From Formicarius rufipectus (Eukaryota > Chordata > Aves > Passeriformes > Formicariidae), in NCBI GenBank assembly GCA_013399695.1, contig VXAU01000760.1, positions 1,606,494 to 1,670,493 on the forward strand: a stretch of DNA of 64,000 nt. Reading direction: 5' to 3'. The notes under the pieces are model-generated. The model saw only the letters and a list, made by a program, of their open reading frames with translations. It was not told the DNA's origin and did not search any database. Shown one piece after another: positions 36,043 through 49,130 of the stretch. The number at the start of each line of letters is the position of its first letter. Position 1 is the stretch's first letter. Position numbers and translations under genes: made by a program.

Positions 36043-39000
36043 AGCGGCTGCTCCCGCCGGCAGCGGCTCCCCCCGGGCCGGGGAGGGGAGGGCAACGACT
36101 CCCGGCGGCGCTGCCGCAGCGGCGGAGGACGAGCACTCCCCGTTCACTGTGAACGTGCCAGTCGTTAGCGCTTTTATGCACCGGGGCAGAGTGGGGTGGT
36201 GGGAGAGCCGGCGTCGGAGCGGTTCCAAACCTCCGAGCGCCAAGATCCATCGGGACGCACGGGCTCTTGTCCGTGCGAGGCAGCGCTGTGCCCGGTGGCA
36301 CCTGTGCTGGCTTTGGGCTGCTCCCTGGAACCAACGCTGTGCAGCTGCAGCCCCGCTTTGCTTCGGACGCTCCGATCACCTGACTTTTAAAAAACAATAC
36401 TCTCTAACTGCGTGTTTGCAACAAAATCGTAATTTTCAGAAGCCTGCTAAACCCTGGGTGGGTCAGGCAGATTCAGGGAGCTGAGCACAGACCGTACTCA
36501 CAGAGCTGCCTCGGGACCTGCCTGTGTGTCTGTGCGTCCGTCCCGGGGCAAACCGAGCAGCATGAACCCCGAGGCTCTGACCCACGGCAGTGTCTGACCC
36601 ATCGGTCCCGCTGCCTGTGCCTCGGGAAGCTCCAGGAGCGGCGGCTGCCGCAGCGCCTCCCGCCCCGGACGCCGAACCCATCCGCGATCCCACCCGCGGC
36701 ACTCGGCGGCGGCGCTGCCTCAGTTTCCCGGTAACACACTCCTTCCTTCACCCGGGGGTGCAGCTCCCTCGCCCCCGCAGCGCCCTCTCGGCATCCCCGG
36801 TGCTCCCCTCGCCCCGTGCGGGTCTCCGCTACTTCCCCGGCTGCACCCCAGTACGCCGGGATCGGGGAATCGCACCCCAAACGGAACGAGCCTTTGCACC
36901 GTGAGTTTTAGTTTCTGCACAGAACCCCTGCACAAGTTCGATAGTTAAAAATATATTTTGAATAAGCCTGAAAGTTTGGCTGCCAGTCCTGTGCATCCCC
37001 TGCCGAGAATCAGCTGTTTTTTCTAAATCACTCTACTTTTTCCCAAATTCAAATAGATGTAAAACATAATACTTACAAACACACCCTTACTGATACATTT
37101 TGCTTAAAAATACAGAGTATCTTTCACGGTGTTTAATTTCAGGTCAAGATCTAGGGAGGATGCATTTTATGGCTTTCAAAACTGCTTTAAGAAGGTTTAT
37201 TAAACACAGTATTTACAATGAGTCTGAGGCTCAGATTGTTTTCCCTTGCCTTGAACATTTCTTTTGGAGCTCCCACTGGCAGAACCTTAAAGATAACCCT
37301 GCAAAGATAGCTGCTGTGTTTTTCTCTTTCCATAGAAAATAAATCTTTTAAGCGGCAGTTTGGATAATGGGAGTTAGAGAACAGTGCAGCACAGTCAATG
37401 CAACTGTTAAAACTTGTACTTCCTGACTCTAATTATCTACAAGAATTCTTGGCCTAATGAGGAGGCAGAAAAGGTTTAGTTCCTTTTTTATTATTTACAC
37501 AAAAATATAGGCAGTCCTCAATTAAAGTAATCTGAGTCTTCTTTTCACATCTTTGATGCCTCTGACAGATCTGCTACAGTCATGATAAACTTTATGGGAA
37601 TGGTGGAGCATCAAAACTTGTTTTAATTGAAGCTATTTTTGTGGCAATGCCAGAAAAGTCAGTCATTAAAAATACATAAAATGCTTTGAAACCTTAAAAA
37701 TATTTCTATAATTCCATGCAATTTTAATTTATTTTAAAAATCACATAAAATAAACACAGACAATGTAAAAAAGGCCTGCAAATGTCATAAAATAAAATGT
37801 TTTCAATTCTACCAAATCCACTGTATTTTGGCTCCAGTATGCGGGGATTTTTTAAGAAGTCTTGCCAAAATAATCAAAATTTCCTTACTTTGTGTCATTT
37901 CAACGAATCGTAAAAGCCCAGCTTGATTTTAACAGATGTCATCGATACTTGGACTAAATCCTGTTCTCAGCTTCAGCCAGTAACCCCACCCTTCAACAAA
38001 GTACCTGACATCAAAATTTATTCCTTAAAATTTTGTTACAGCTGTTGGAACTGTTATATTTTTCTTAACTGCCTATTACCTGAGCAGCCTGCACTGCTGC
38101 CAACCTGCCAACTTACGTTGTTGTAACTCACTATCAAGAGTGATTTGGCTTTGATGGGAACTAATCATGTTTGTACCATCATCAAGTTTACACCATTTAA
38201 ACGGTCAATTTAATGCAGTTCGAAAAAGCACAGCCAGTATCTCTGTATTTGTCTCATATCTTTCATTTGTCTCAGCTCCTCAGTGAAAGTATACTCACTT
38301 GCAGCAGGCACTATAATAATTATGACAGTGTGTTAAATGTTTAATCATAGAGGTCAACCCTAGCCAAATTATTTAGAGATCTGTTCACAGGACTCGGGTG
38401 ACACAGACAAACACAAGCTCAGAGCTTTTGAGAAACTGTAAATCATCTTGAAATGTAAGGACTGAAATGTATTTCCCACTCACTCACAATTTGTTTTCCT
38501 CTTATTTTAAAATACTGAGTGAATATATTAGTGTACAAATGATCTGGCATTGACACAAGGGGGTTGTCTTGGATGTATCTCTGTAGTTAATAACATTCCT
38601 AACGGAGCATTTCTGAATGGATATCAAATGTCTCTCACACACATACACTTATATAGACAGAGCTGCTTTACATTTTTCCCAATCACAAACACAACGTTTG
38701 TAATTTAAATACATTACAGCCCCTGAAAGGGGTGTGATTTTGGATGAACATTCAGTTCTATTTTTACTTTATCTTTTCATTCTCCATTTTTCTATGTCCA
38801 CCTACTCACGCTCGTCCATCTCCCCAGCTTCTTTTTGCTGTCAGTCAAGTGACAACCTCAGTAGGAAGCTCTGTGTGTTCATGGGCCTCCTGAGGCCCAG
38901 CACTACATTTAGATGGAGGAAAAAAAAAAGTAGAAAAAGGAAAAAATAATAAAGCAGGGGGAAGGAAGCACAAGCTCTTCTTTTAGTATGCAATTCCACC

Positions 39001-42000
39001 GCCTGCAGGAAAAATTCACCCATCTCCTCTGAAAAGCCTTTTCCTACAAAAATGCAATCCTGCTTACTCCACTCCCACACAACTTCCACACTACTTGCCT
39101 ATTTGCAAAGGAGTGTAAAATAACCCCAGGAAGTTTAACATTCACACACAAGGTCTCATTGTCAAAGGGAATAATGCCCCAAAGGTGCACCTTTATCAGG
39201 CTTGGCACCAGAGAGTCACTGCCAGCTCCTTCCCAGTACAAGTGCTCAGATGTGCCCAGCCTTTTCCTCCCTGGATTTACTGATTCTTGATGGATCTGTG
39301 AGTATTAAACATTTGCTGATAAATGACTGGACAAAATTTATTGTTAGCTATTTGAGAATAACAGGGTTTTATTTTATTTGAGCCAGATTTCATTCCTCAG
39401 GTCATGTTTGTGTTAGATGAAGTTGCAGGCTGTAATAGAAAAAGCCATAGCGGGAGGACATCTACGTGAAGGTAATATGCATTTCTATAAACATCAAGCT
39501 GGCAGAATGATTTTGTTTCAGCTGGGATTAGCAGGAGTTTTGCTGCTGACCTCAATAAGAAAAGGATCAGGTTTATAGCTCACTTGCAAATCCACTCTGC
39601 AAAAAAGTGAGCTTTAGGCACTGTAGATTATTTACACTTCCTTTTGTTAATCATGATCATCATCACAAGGGTTTCCTATTTATTACTGCCGTGATGCTGA
39701 TTACAGGACCTGTGACAGTGTCTTTATTCAGACTAGGCACACGGCATGACTTGACAATATCCAGACAGACAGATGCATAGATTTTTTGCCTTTTCTAAGC
39801 AGCAGTGCCAAGGGAAACTAGATAAGCGTAAGTGAAATGTAACAGGATTTTAATGACAATTGAAGTAGTACCTTTTATTACATTGCTCCTCACACACAAC
39901 TCAAATCTCATAGTTAGTTGAAAATTTATAATATGCCATTATCAAGTCCCTGAAAGGAAATCTTATCACTGAAACTATTTACAAAGCCAGGAGTGTTTAT
40001 GATGCAGCGTGCTTACTAAAATAAATAAACATAAAATAGGGCACTGGGCAAAAGGTAAAATCTGAAAAGTAGTACAGATGGAGCAAAGAAATAAATGCAC
40101 CAGGATTTCAAACAAGGTATTACCTCTTTTCATCTAATAAGCAGATCGAATGTAATAAATATGAGTGCCCACCTCTGCAACGGAGGTGTCGGCTTAGCTC
40201 ACCGCAGCGCTCACCCTCAGCAGGGCCAGGGACAAGCAGAAACCTGCAGGTTTTTTCCTGTGAAAGTGTGAGCAATAAACCAGTGCAAATAACTGTATAA
40301 GGCTGCAGGTTGTTTGCAGTGTGAGCACAGATGCTTGGCAACCTGGAGAGGAATGTGCCTGCCCACGTTTCATTGGAAGGTTATTTAGAGCTGTGGAGGT
40401 TAACAGACACCTTAATAATTACAAACTGCTTTCAAATATTGCTGGCTTTGTGCTGCCTGTCCTCAGCAGCTGTGCTTCTTACTCATTCAGGATCATTTGG
40501 GAGTAGCGTCAGCTTCCAGAAAACAAAAGTTCCCGGGATGAAGATGTAGGGCTGGCGCACGAGCGGTGTTGGTGGGAGGAGAGCTGCTGGCAGGGCCAGG
40601 GCCACCAGCCAGAGGGGATCTGCACGGGCAGCCTCCTCCGAAGGGCAACTCGGAGCCGGTGTGAGGCAGCGTGTGCCATTAATAATGAAACAAATGTCAG
40701 GGAAAGAGCCTCTGCCAGAAATTGCAGGGAATCTGCCTGTAGCAACTGCAGAGGAGCCTTCACTGAATTTGAAATGTAAACCTAAACTGAGCACCGAGAA
40801 CTACAAACAGCATCCAGGCTTCTTTAAAAGCACCAGCTCATTTTTCTACAGTGGGAAAACAACATTCAGTTAGACAGACAGGTTTTCTCTTTGAAGAGCA
40901 GGGTCACAGTTTAAGATTTCTGTACTAGATTCTGGACTGTAGTAAGGTAAAGTTGAATTTTACTAGCAGCTTAGCTACTAAGCTTTAATAGGTAGGCAGA
41001 AATGGTCCATTCATGTGAAATAGAATAAATCTAAAATGAATATAAATGGAAAGAAAAATGTTTCTCAGATTTGTTTTCATACCAGAATTATATATTTCCT
41101 GCTATAATTTACTGCAAGTATTATTAAACAAAAACAAAAAACCCATCAGGATTAGTTTTATTGCACCACTAAGTGTTCTGTATAAAGATAATTTTTTTGC
41201 CAACTCTCTGACTTTTCTTTTTTGTAAGACCATCAAAAGAATAGTGTCAGAGCTCTAATTCATTTTTATTCTGTATGTTCAGAGACAGCCATCTTTGCAG
41301 AGATTATTTATGCAATGATGGTACCAATCAAACTGCATCAGAGACAGGTTCCCTACAGAGCACTGAAGCTTTCTGGCACTTAAAATAGAGTGTAAACCCT
41401 AATTAAACTCAGATTAAACCATCCTATCTGAGATAGTCCACCCATTATTATGAACAAAATATTTGCAACCATATAGAAGAAAACTGTGTAAAGTAAGAAA
41501 CAGTACCAACACCTCCTTTGTGTGTATATGTACGCGCTATTTTTTAATAGTAGGGCAAACTCTGTATTTCTTTAGAATTAAATAAGAAATCCTTGCTTTT
41601 TGTTGCAAAAAGTGGAAAGCACTCATGCTTTTGCTTTTTTTTTTTTTTAATGCATGCAGCTGGAACTGATACATTCACAAGACAGAAGAAAGATTAAGAC
41701 TGGGGAATTACCTCTGGGAGAAGGACTCAGAGCAGAGTTCTGCAGACTTCCCTCAAGCCACTGCAGCTACACTTCTGAAGTTGGATGTAGGTGATTATCT
41801 CAAGCGCCCACTTTAAAACAGTGATGCTAAATTAAGTCAGAGAGATCTGTAAGCATCTAGTGCCTGTTCCTCCATTCTTGCAAAGAATATGGGGATGTGC
41901 AGTTCCATGTGGTAACATCTATAAGGAAGTGTGGAACTTGTGGTCTAGAAGTTGGCCAGCCTTAAAGCAATAATGATAAATTTACCTCAGAACATGAAGC

Positions 42001-42116
42001 ATTGCCTATGCTTTTCAGTCCTGATTTCAGAGACTCTACAGATATAAAAGAATGATTGTTTACTATCTAAGAAATTATTTGTCCTATCTTAGGAGAACAC
42101 TAACTGGAAGAAGTAA

Positions 42117-42134
42117 GTATATATATATGTGTGT
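42117..42134 (+). repeat. (TA)n(TG)n microsatellite
   Basis: gtatatatatatgtgtgt in the 5' flank. Confidence 0.92.
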
Positions 42135-45100
42135 TCTCTAGTTCAGTATTTGCACTGATTTTATAGCAGAATATTGCATATTCTGGATTAATTTCATGTC
42201 AGTGAAATAGTAGGCACAGAAATTAAAATCTGCAAGGACAATGAGGAAAAAAAATCTCACTTTTATGTTAGAAGAGTGGCAACTGTTATTTTCCTCAGTG
42301 CTATCACTGATATTGGAAGAGTTCAGAGAATAAGGTACTTTGTTGTGCCGGGCAATACAGCCACTGAATTTCCTTGTTCTCTTTTTATTTATATCCATCA
42401 GCTGGGTCTTGTATACTGAGATATTCTTGTATAGCTTCTAGCACAACCAGAGGTCAGATCCACTCTCGGGGATGTGAACCTCACTGTTGCCTTAGAACAA
42501 AAGGTGTGTGCAGGTCTGTACCTGCATCCTGCATTTCACAGGCATGAACCTCCCTTGAAGAATTTTTTTTAATTTATGACACACAAATTAGTTCCTCTTT
42601 TTTTTTCCTACATCAATGGGACCAAAAAACATACTTTCTAAGATTATAACCACTCTTTGGCAAGTTCCATTCCCCTCCAAGTTTTCCTTTAGCAGTAACC
42701 ATCTCACCCCTTCAAAGAAAGTCATCCCCAAACCCTGAGTGCATTTTCTTGTACACAGGTCTGTAACAACAGTAAAGAGAAGGGACAGATCTTTCTGAAT
42801 TCTACCTTGAGGCAAGGTTTCCATTAGAAATGACTCACTGGTGTTGTGTTACTGACACAGCTGATTGTAAGACTTTCCTAACACATATGCAGTTGGTATT
42901 TCCAACAATTTTTTTCTCCAAACATGTCCTCTTGCAATATCCCGAGGTAAACAGCAAAAACATTCTATCTGGGGAGAAATATATAACAGCTACAGCTTTT
43001 ACAGGCACAAAAATGCCACCCCTTCATCTATCTCCCCTGCCCACTCACCATTACTAATCCTTATTCACACCACCACACTGGCCACAGTTTCTAATGCAGA
43101 CGAAAATTAGTAGTGTAAAACTTGCTCGCCTTGCTTGAACAATGGGTTCAATTCTGAGGAAGAGTGTGACTAACTATTTGCCTTGACCTATTATGATCCC
43201 TTGTCCCCCATTTCCAGGGCTTGCACAGCACCAGGAAAACAGCAAACAGCCTTTTGCAGTGTGTTGGAAACAAAAGGAAAGTGTTACTGGTCTTTTTTTT
43301 TTTTTTAATCTCTCTCTTCTCGAGTAGAGGAACACCCATAGTAAAACTTACAGGTTTTCTTGCCTTGGTAACTATCTGAAACTTTCATCAAAATGAATCT
43401 TTGGGAGAGATCAAGTAAAAGATAATATAGATCTGTTTGAGTTTTCCCCATTATTCCAAAATATCAAAAAATGCCAGTAAGATACTCAAATAAAGAGCTG
43501 TAAAAGGAAAACAGATTCCCAGTGGTGACATCTGTTTATAAGGATTATTCAAACATCTCTAGAGTTTTCCAAAGAAATGCCAGGATGGCTTCCTACCAAA
43601 AGGCTGCTCAGTCTAATATCCTCCTTGGCTAATCTACGTACAAACCATGTTTCTATACTTTGTTGGCACTAAGAAACCCACAGGCTTTTCTTGACATGGA
43701 AATAAAAAGACATTCAAAGGGAATCTGAAAATGTATATTCTGGGGAACCAGTTTAAACTGCCCTTGGGATTAGAGAATTATCTTCTTGTGAAGCTGAACA
43801 TAGTTGTCAATGCATGGCTCAGTAAGAAATACATTTCTGCTGAAAGTAACTTTATCATCTGGTGCAAGACAGGTTCAATTTAAGAGGACACCAGCATGAT
43901 CAAGTGGTCTACAAAGGAGTAAGTTCAGTCTCTATCGGATAAAATGGGTTGTTTTCCCCACGAATGCAAACACACATGCAAACATGACAAAACCTGAATA
44001 AACATGCTGCCAGGCACATGGGTGGAAGAAAAAACAAAATGGACCCACTAGCAACTGTGCTGTAAACAGAAACAGAGGCAATAAAGCCACTCCAAAGTTG
44101 TCCCAGACACAGCACTCTCCATTTTCCTCATACTCTCAGGTGGCCTGTGCAGACCACCTACACACTCTGGAGTTCTGTACAAGCCATGGGGATCACTCCC
44201 TTTGTATTAGTTCAAGGAACCAGCTCATGCCAGTGGAATTGCACCAGTGATGACCTGAGGTTTAACAGCAGCAGCTCCACACCCCACGGGGAAACACCAT
44301 GGTGGCTTCATTGCACTGGGAATTTCCTGTAGCCCATAAACTGATGAATAAACTTTACCTGAGGATTGCAATAGTATTTATAGCATTGAGAATTAAGCCA
44401 TTAGAACTCAGTGTTTCCAAAGCCTGAGCATAGTTTCTAAGAAACTTAATTTGGGACATTTACCAATACACCAATTAAATTAAATATAAGAAGAGATCAT
44501 TTAGCCTGATTCCAACACATGATATTTGTGAGTGCTAATGATTTTTTTTCTCTTTTAATTAAAATTCACTTTAAAGTGTTCTTTAAATAAAACATTGCTT
44601 AAAATGTAATATCTTCTTAAGAGTTTATCACTCACACTAAGCTTTCAGAAAAAATCATTGCAACTTAAAAGGCACTATAGGATATTTAGACTAGAGTTAT
44701 CTCACAACATGTTCGCTGGCTGCTCTGTTATTTGAGCTCTAAATGTTAAACACGTGAAAGCAACATAAAAGGATCTTCCCTGTAAAGAAAGCACATTTTC
44801 CAAATTCTCTCTATCTGTTATTTAGAACCCCATAAAGATCTGTGTGTGTCTACCCATCTGCAGCCACATTTATTTTTGCATGTTTTTGAGTGCATATCTC
44901 TCAGTGTCATAAGGTCTTCATAAATAAATCAACCTACTTAGATCTGCATGCTTTGAATAACAAGTCAGCCACCAAACCAGCAGATGGATACATTTTTAAT
45001 TAGGTAAGCAGTCAATGCCTGTTGGTTTGAAAACTCTCTTGTTTCTCTTAAAAAGACGGAAACTAACCAAATTAAATCCAAAATTGCAGTGGGACAGCAT

Positions 45101-45487
45101 AGTGGTTTTAATCTGCATGTAGCTGCAAATCAGCTTAGAGCCCAGCCTGTGAGACAGCTTGAACAAATGCAGTATTTTATATCAAGCAAACCTCAAAGTG
45201 AAATATTTAAGGATCTTGCAAGAATACACTGTAAACAATATGTATTTTTCAATACCACATGCGGTTACTTATGCAATCTTCTCACTTGAGCAAGCCTCTC
45301 TGATCTTAATTCATTTACTGTGTTGCCTTTGCAATCTCTCAAGCAAAATATTTTTAAGCAGCAACTTTTAATTTACATAATCAGACATACTTTCCCAAAT
45401 AACATGGAAGAAACTCAGAATTAACATCTTGTACCACTTAAATAATCCATGAGAAGAAACTTCAACAGTTCCAGTTAACTTCTTTGC

Positions 45488-45491
<4 letters not shown>

Positions 45492-45519
<28 letters not shown>
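45492..45519 (+). repeat. 28-base A run
   Basis: Longest uninterrupted homopolymer in the window. No retrocopied gene is recognisable immediately upstream. Confidence 0.97.
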
Positions 45520-45523
<4 letters not shown>

Positions 45524-48269
45524 TTAGTTTTGGACTTGGAACAAAATTTAAGATGTTATTATACATCTTAGCCATACCAAGCTTTCCACACTCCTCTGAA
45601 CTTCCCGGACTCCTGAAAGTCCGGATCAAAGCTCCAGAGTGCACCAGTGCAGGGGTGAGGGATGGTCCATGCCAGAGAGTCCCAGAGGAGACCTCCAGGT
45701 ACCAAGGACTCGCAAGGCACGTTGCAGGCAATGGGTCCACCCAGAGCCATCTCTCCCACCATATCCCTGCCTCACCCATCCTTGATATGTTCTCCCTGTT
45801 GGCTCCAGGTAACCAAAGCAAGGCCTTTTGTGTCCATCTAGCTGTTTTTCTCTTAAGAGTTTGGAATTTTTCCTGTAGTTTCCAAGTGGTCTTCTCTCAC
45901 TCTTCTGAGTGAGTGAAATGAATCAAATGAAACAACTCTCAGCCTGGACAAGGCACCAGCCCTGCCAACAGGCTGTGGCTTCATGGGGCGTGAGGAGACA
46001 TGACAGCACCTCTGCCTGCCTGGACAACACTGGCACTCCCACTTCTCCTTTCAAGACAGAGGAATGACCCAGAGACATTTTTATCCAACAGAAAATTAAG
46101 ACTCTCATTGTGACCGAGTAGTGCAGAAAATCACGCTTGGAAGAAAAGGGCTTCTCTGGCAGTGGCGAGCCACAGTTCTCCATGGGCAGATGAGTGCTTC
46201 CTGCTTGGCTGAAACCACCCTGCAGCACGGTTGCTGTGCACATTGACCCCAGACTGCAGCTGTTCCATGCGCAGCACCCAAAACTGCCAGAGTGTCCAAT
46301 ATGAGGATATAATGTTGGTACTGAGGAGACAAAAGTTTTTTTGATCCTTATTCAGGTTTGTGCTTACAGAAAAAGAATAAAACTCACGGAGTAGAGAAAA
46401 TCTCCAGACATAAAATCTGATACTTAAACAAAATAACTTAAAAGCAAATGGGCCAGGTTTAATCTTTGATGTCACTTCCTTGGATTTCATGATACAACAC
46501 CTGAGGTTATTTTTTTCCATTTTATTGCAGCTGGGTCTTTTTTCTGCATATGCTTATGGTAAAATAATAAGCAAGTTTCCCATATGTTAGAAAGTAAAAT
46601 TTAGTTCTATCACTTCTTTCTATACCTTTGCAGTTCTCTTCAGTTGACTAAATGGAAAATACTGTATCTCTAAAGCTGACTGGTAAAGAAATAAAAGTCT
46701 GACTCTCATCCCACTCTTATGGGGTTTGTGCTGATGTAATTGTACTGATTTCAAGGAAATTGCTTCAGATCTGTGTCATTAGTTAGATCAGAATCTAGGT
46801 GTCAGTGTACTCTGAAAATACCTAGCTCTGTAAAAAGCTTCAGGATTACTCTCAGAGTTTTATATCCTGAAGTCTAATTGCACTGTGTAAAATAACATTT
46901 ATTAAAGATCAGATATGAAGCATAAAGATGGCAATTATTTGAAACTTCAGGATGTAATATTTGCCCACTGATCTACATGGGCCATTATGCATAAAAACTG
47001 TTGTCGTACAGGAAATAAAATGTCTCTTATACATGGCATGACTTTATATTCTTATTTGAAATGAAAATACTGCAAGATGGAGAATATTTGTTGGGCAAGT
47101 TGAAGCCACCATGCATTGTTTAGAATATTTTTTTTAGCTGGTGGATCTTGCCCTTTGCTGCAATTTTCCTTGTGCCTAGTCTAAGATACGTGTTGTAGCT
47201 CACAATTGAGAGGGAAGGAGAATGCTGTAATTTCACAGCTGATGATGATGGCAACTCACCACATTTATTTGAAAAAGCAGAAAATTACAGTGAGTGACGC
47301 AGTGCCCTCATGCTCCCATGTACATCACCAGTGCTGAAGAACTCAAGGACAGGTCTCAGAGCTCTCTAGGCTGGAAGGCAGTTGTAGGAAAGGGGCAATG
47401 TGCCCCTTGGTAATCTGGAGGTGGTGAAGGCTGAAAAAAATGGGATGAAAATCTCCTTGGTGTGTTTCAGCTCTGTGTTAGCAAATTACAGCTCAATATG
47501 ACAAGATGAAGGATAACATACTTTGAGTCATTTGCATTCAGGTATTTTTGTTCTGGGATCTGGAGCCTCTACTGCCCTGTAGACCATCCAAATAGCATTT
47601 CTCCAACTTAGAGGAGTAGACCCCATTAGGCAACCAACACAGTCAGTGCTTTGCCACTTTGTACAGTTGAAGTGACTATGTAGCCAATAGTTCATGTTTT
47701 GTTTTATGGGCAACAGTAAAAAAAAGGAGCCTCTCTATTGAAGTGAAGGGATTTATGATCTACATTGATCCAATGATGAACATCAGAATAAGTTAAAGGA
47801 GAATTATGCGTGTTCCACTCAACAGGATTTCCAGACCAGTGTTTTGAGCCACAAGAAAAGTTAGTGTAAATTTCAAAATAATATTTTTGTGCTTATCTTC
47901 CAATCCTGTTCTGACTTCCTCTACTAGAGCCTCTTTTAAGGAAGAGTGTGTCAGAGCGTGAGGAACATGTGCTACTGCTTAATTTTGTCTGCCTTTCATT
48001 AACATTTATATGGGTTTATGCCATGCCTTTTAGTGCTTCCCAGCTGATAAATGTTTTTTTAATATTGTGCACAGATCACTTCACTTATAATCAAGTAAGA
48101 GAAATTAAGTTTAACACCTGAGAGCTTTAGGCAAAAATGTGAGGCGTGGACCAGATGACCACATGAGAGTTTCAGACTCTGTTTGTGCCCCAGATTGGCT
48201 GGTATTGTTTTGATGCTGTTGCACTGGAGCAATAGCACTAATGTAATTATGAGATCAAGCAACATCTGG

Positions 48270-49130
48270 CGGGTTTGGCACCCGCTCACAATCGATTGTT
48301 AGTTCGGGTCAAAGGACGAATGCGCCTCAAGCGCACGTTAGGGTGCGCAATCATAAAGCTTGCATTAGCCGGGAAGGAGGAACACGGCATTCTTGAGTCT
48401 TATCACCCAACAAAATTGATGGCCCACAAAATAGCAGTGGCACAACACACAAAAGTGATGATGCCAGAGAGGCTCACACACTGCGGGCGGTATTTGACAT
48501 CTTCTGGCTGTGGGCTGTTGTGTGTTGTGATTTATGTCACCATAATGATTGATTACTTTCAGATCATTCCCATTCTACCATATCTCTGAGAATTTCCCTC
48601 TTCTTCAAACATCTTTTTGTTCCATGAGCCCTAGGCTGCAGATGGCATCAACCCACACATCTCCATTGTTTGAAGCCTATGAGAGCTCCACCATTCTTTA
48701 GGGGAATTCTCATAGTTGAGTCGCTAGTGTCCAATTAAGTCCTGAAACTGTGACTGCAGGCACTTTAACCTTTTTTCCCCCTTGCTCTTTTAGGAATTTC
48801 ATTGCATATGACAGCTGCAACTCAATGACACCTAAAAAAGTCATCAAGAAAGATAATCAGAAGGAGACACATTTTTTCAGGTTATGGAAAAGTGCTTCAA
48901 GTGATGACTACAGCTGCATCTGTCACACCTCCATAAAGGTTCTTCTGATCACGTTTTGCAAAATGAATTATCATCTCTGGCATGCAGCATTACAGCAGAC
49001 TCTGTGTAAAGACAACAGGCTAAAGCTTCTGCATGCTGGGAAGCCAAAAATGCCTCTGGGATGCTTATGCAAATCATTAGTTTTCTCTGATATCTCAACC
49101 ATCCTGTGTGACACATAACAATGACTCAAT
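48270..49130. other. Unusual non-coding block: CpG-dense hairpin patch, nested inverted repeats, octamer motif
   Basis: The block starts with 11 CpG in 117 bases (48270-48386), continues with inverted repeats between 48587 and 48712, and contains an exact ATGCAAAT octamer at 49067-49074. A 104-codon open frame (48275-48589, plus) covers the first part. It is rich in Leu, Lys and hydrophobic residues at its end, but has no recognisable domain and no promoter or splice signal, so I do not call it a gene. The nature of the block is unknown: a conserved enhancer or an unrecognised insertion are the main options. Confidence 0.4.

Larger units (their letters stand above)
34930..36900. promoter_or_regulatory. 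EPHA4: CpG island over the EPHA4 promoter and first exon
   Basis: CpG dinucleotides and G+C runs are abundant from about 34.93 kb to 36.90 kb, in sharp contrast to the AT-rich DNA on both sides. The island contains the start codon at 35495 and the leader upstream of it, and is interrupted by the 342-base gap. CpG islands of this kind mark broad TATA-less promoters of developmental genes. The boundaries are judged by eye. Confidence 0.88.
36901..48269. other. EPHA4 5' flank, proximal part: non-coding
   Basis: AT-rich DNA beyond the CpG island. All open frames are short, without motifs or splice context. I recognise no repeats here other than the homopolymer and microsatellite tracts listed. 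In other amniotes the side upstream of EPHA4 is a gene desert with tissue enhancers, so regulatory elements are expected but not individually demonstrable here. Confidence 0.8.

Noticed and set aside
34972..36243. 423-codon minus-strand open frame across the CpG island
   Set aside because: It spans the 342-base N gap, which translates without stops, and GC-rich DNA has few stop codons. The real EPHA4 start is in another frame at 35495.
45492..45519. Poly(A) tail of a processed pseudogene
   Set aside because: The sequence just upstream has no coding similarity or poly(A) signal arrangement that I can identify.
45605..45624. ccggact/agtccgg hairpin as a terminator or small RNA
   Set aside because: A 7-bp stem with no flanking signals is expected several times in 64 kb, and rho-independent terminators do not apply in a vertebrate.
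48275..48589. 104-codon open frame over the CpG-dense patch as a small protein gene
   Set aside because: No family resemblance, no upstream promoter or splice sites seen, and the interest lies in the DNA composition. Conservation of the frame would be needed to revive it.
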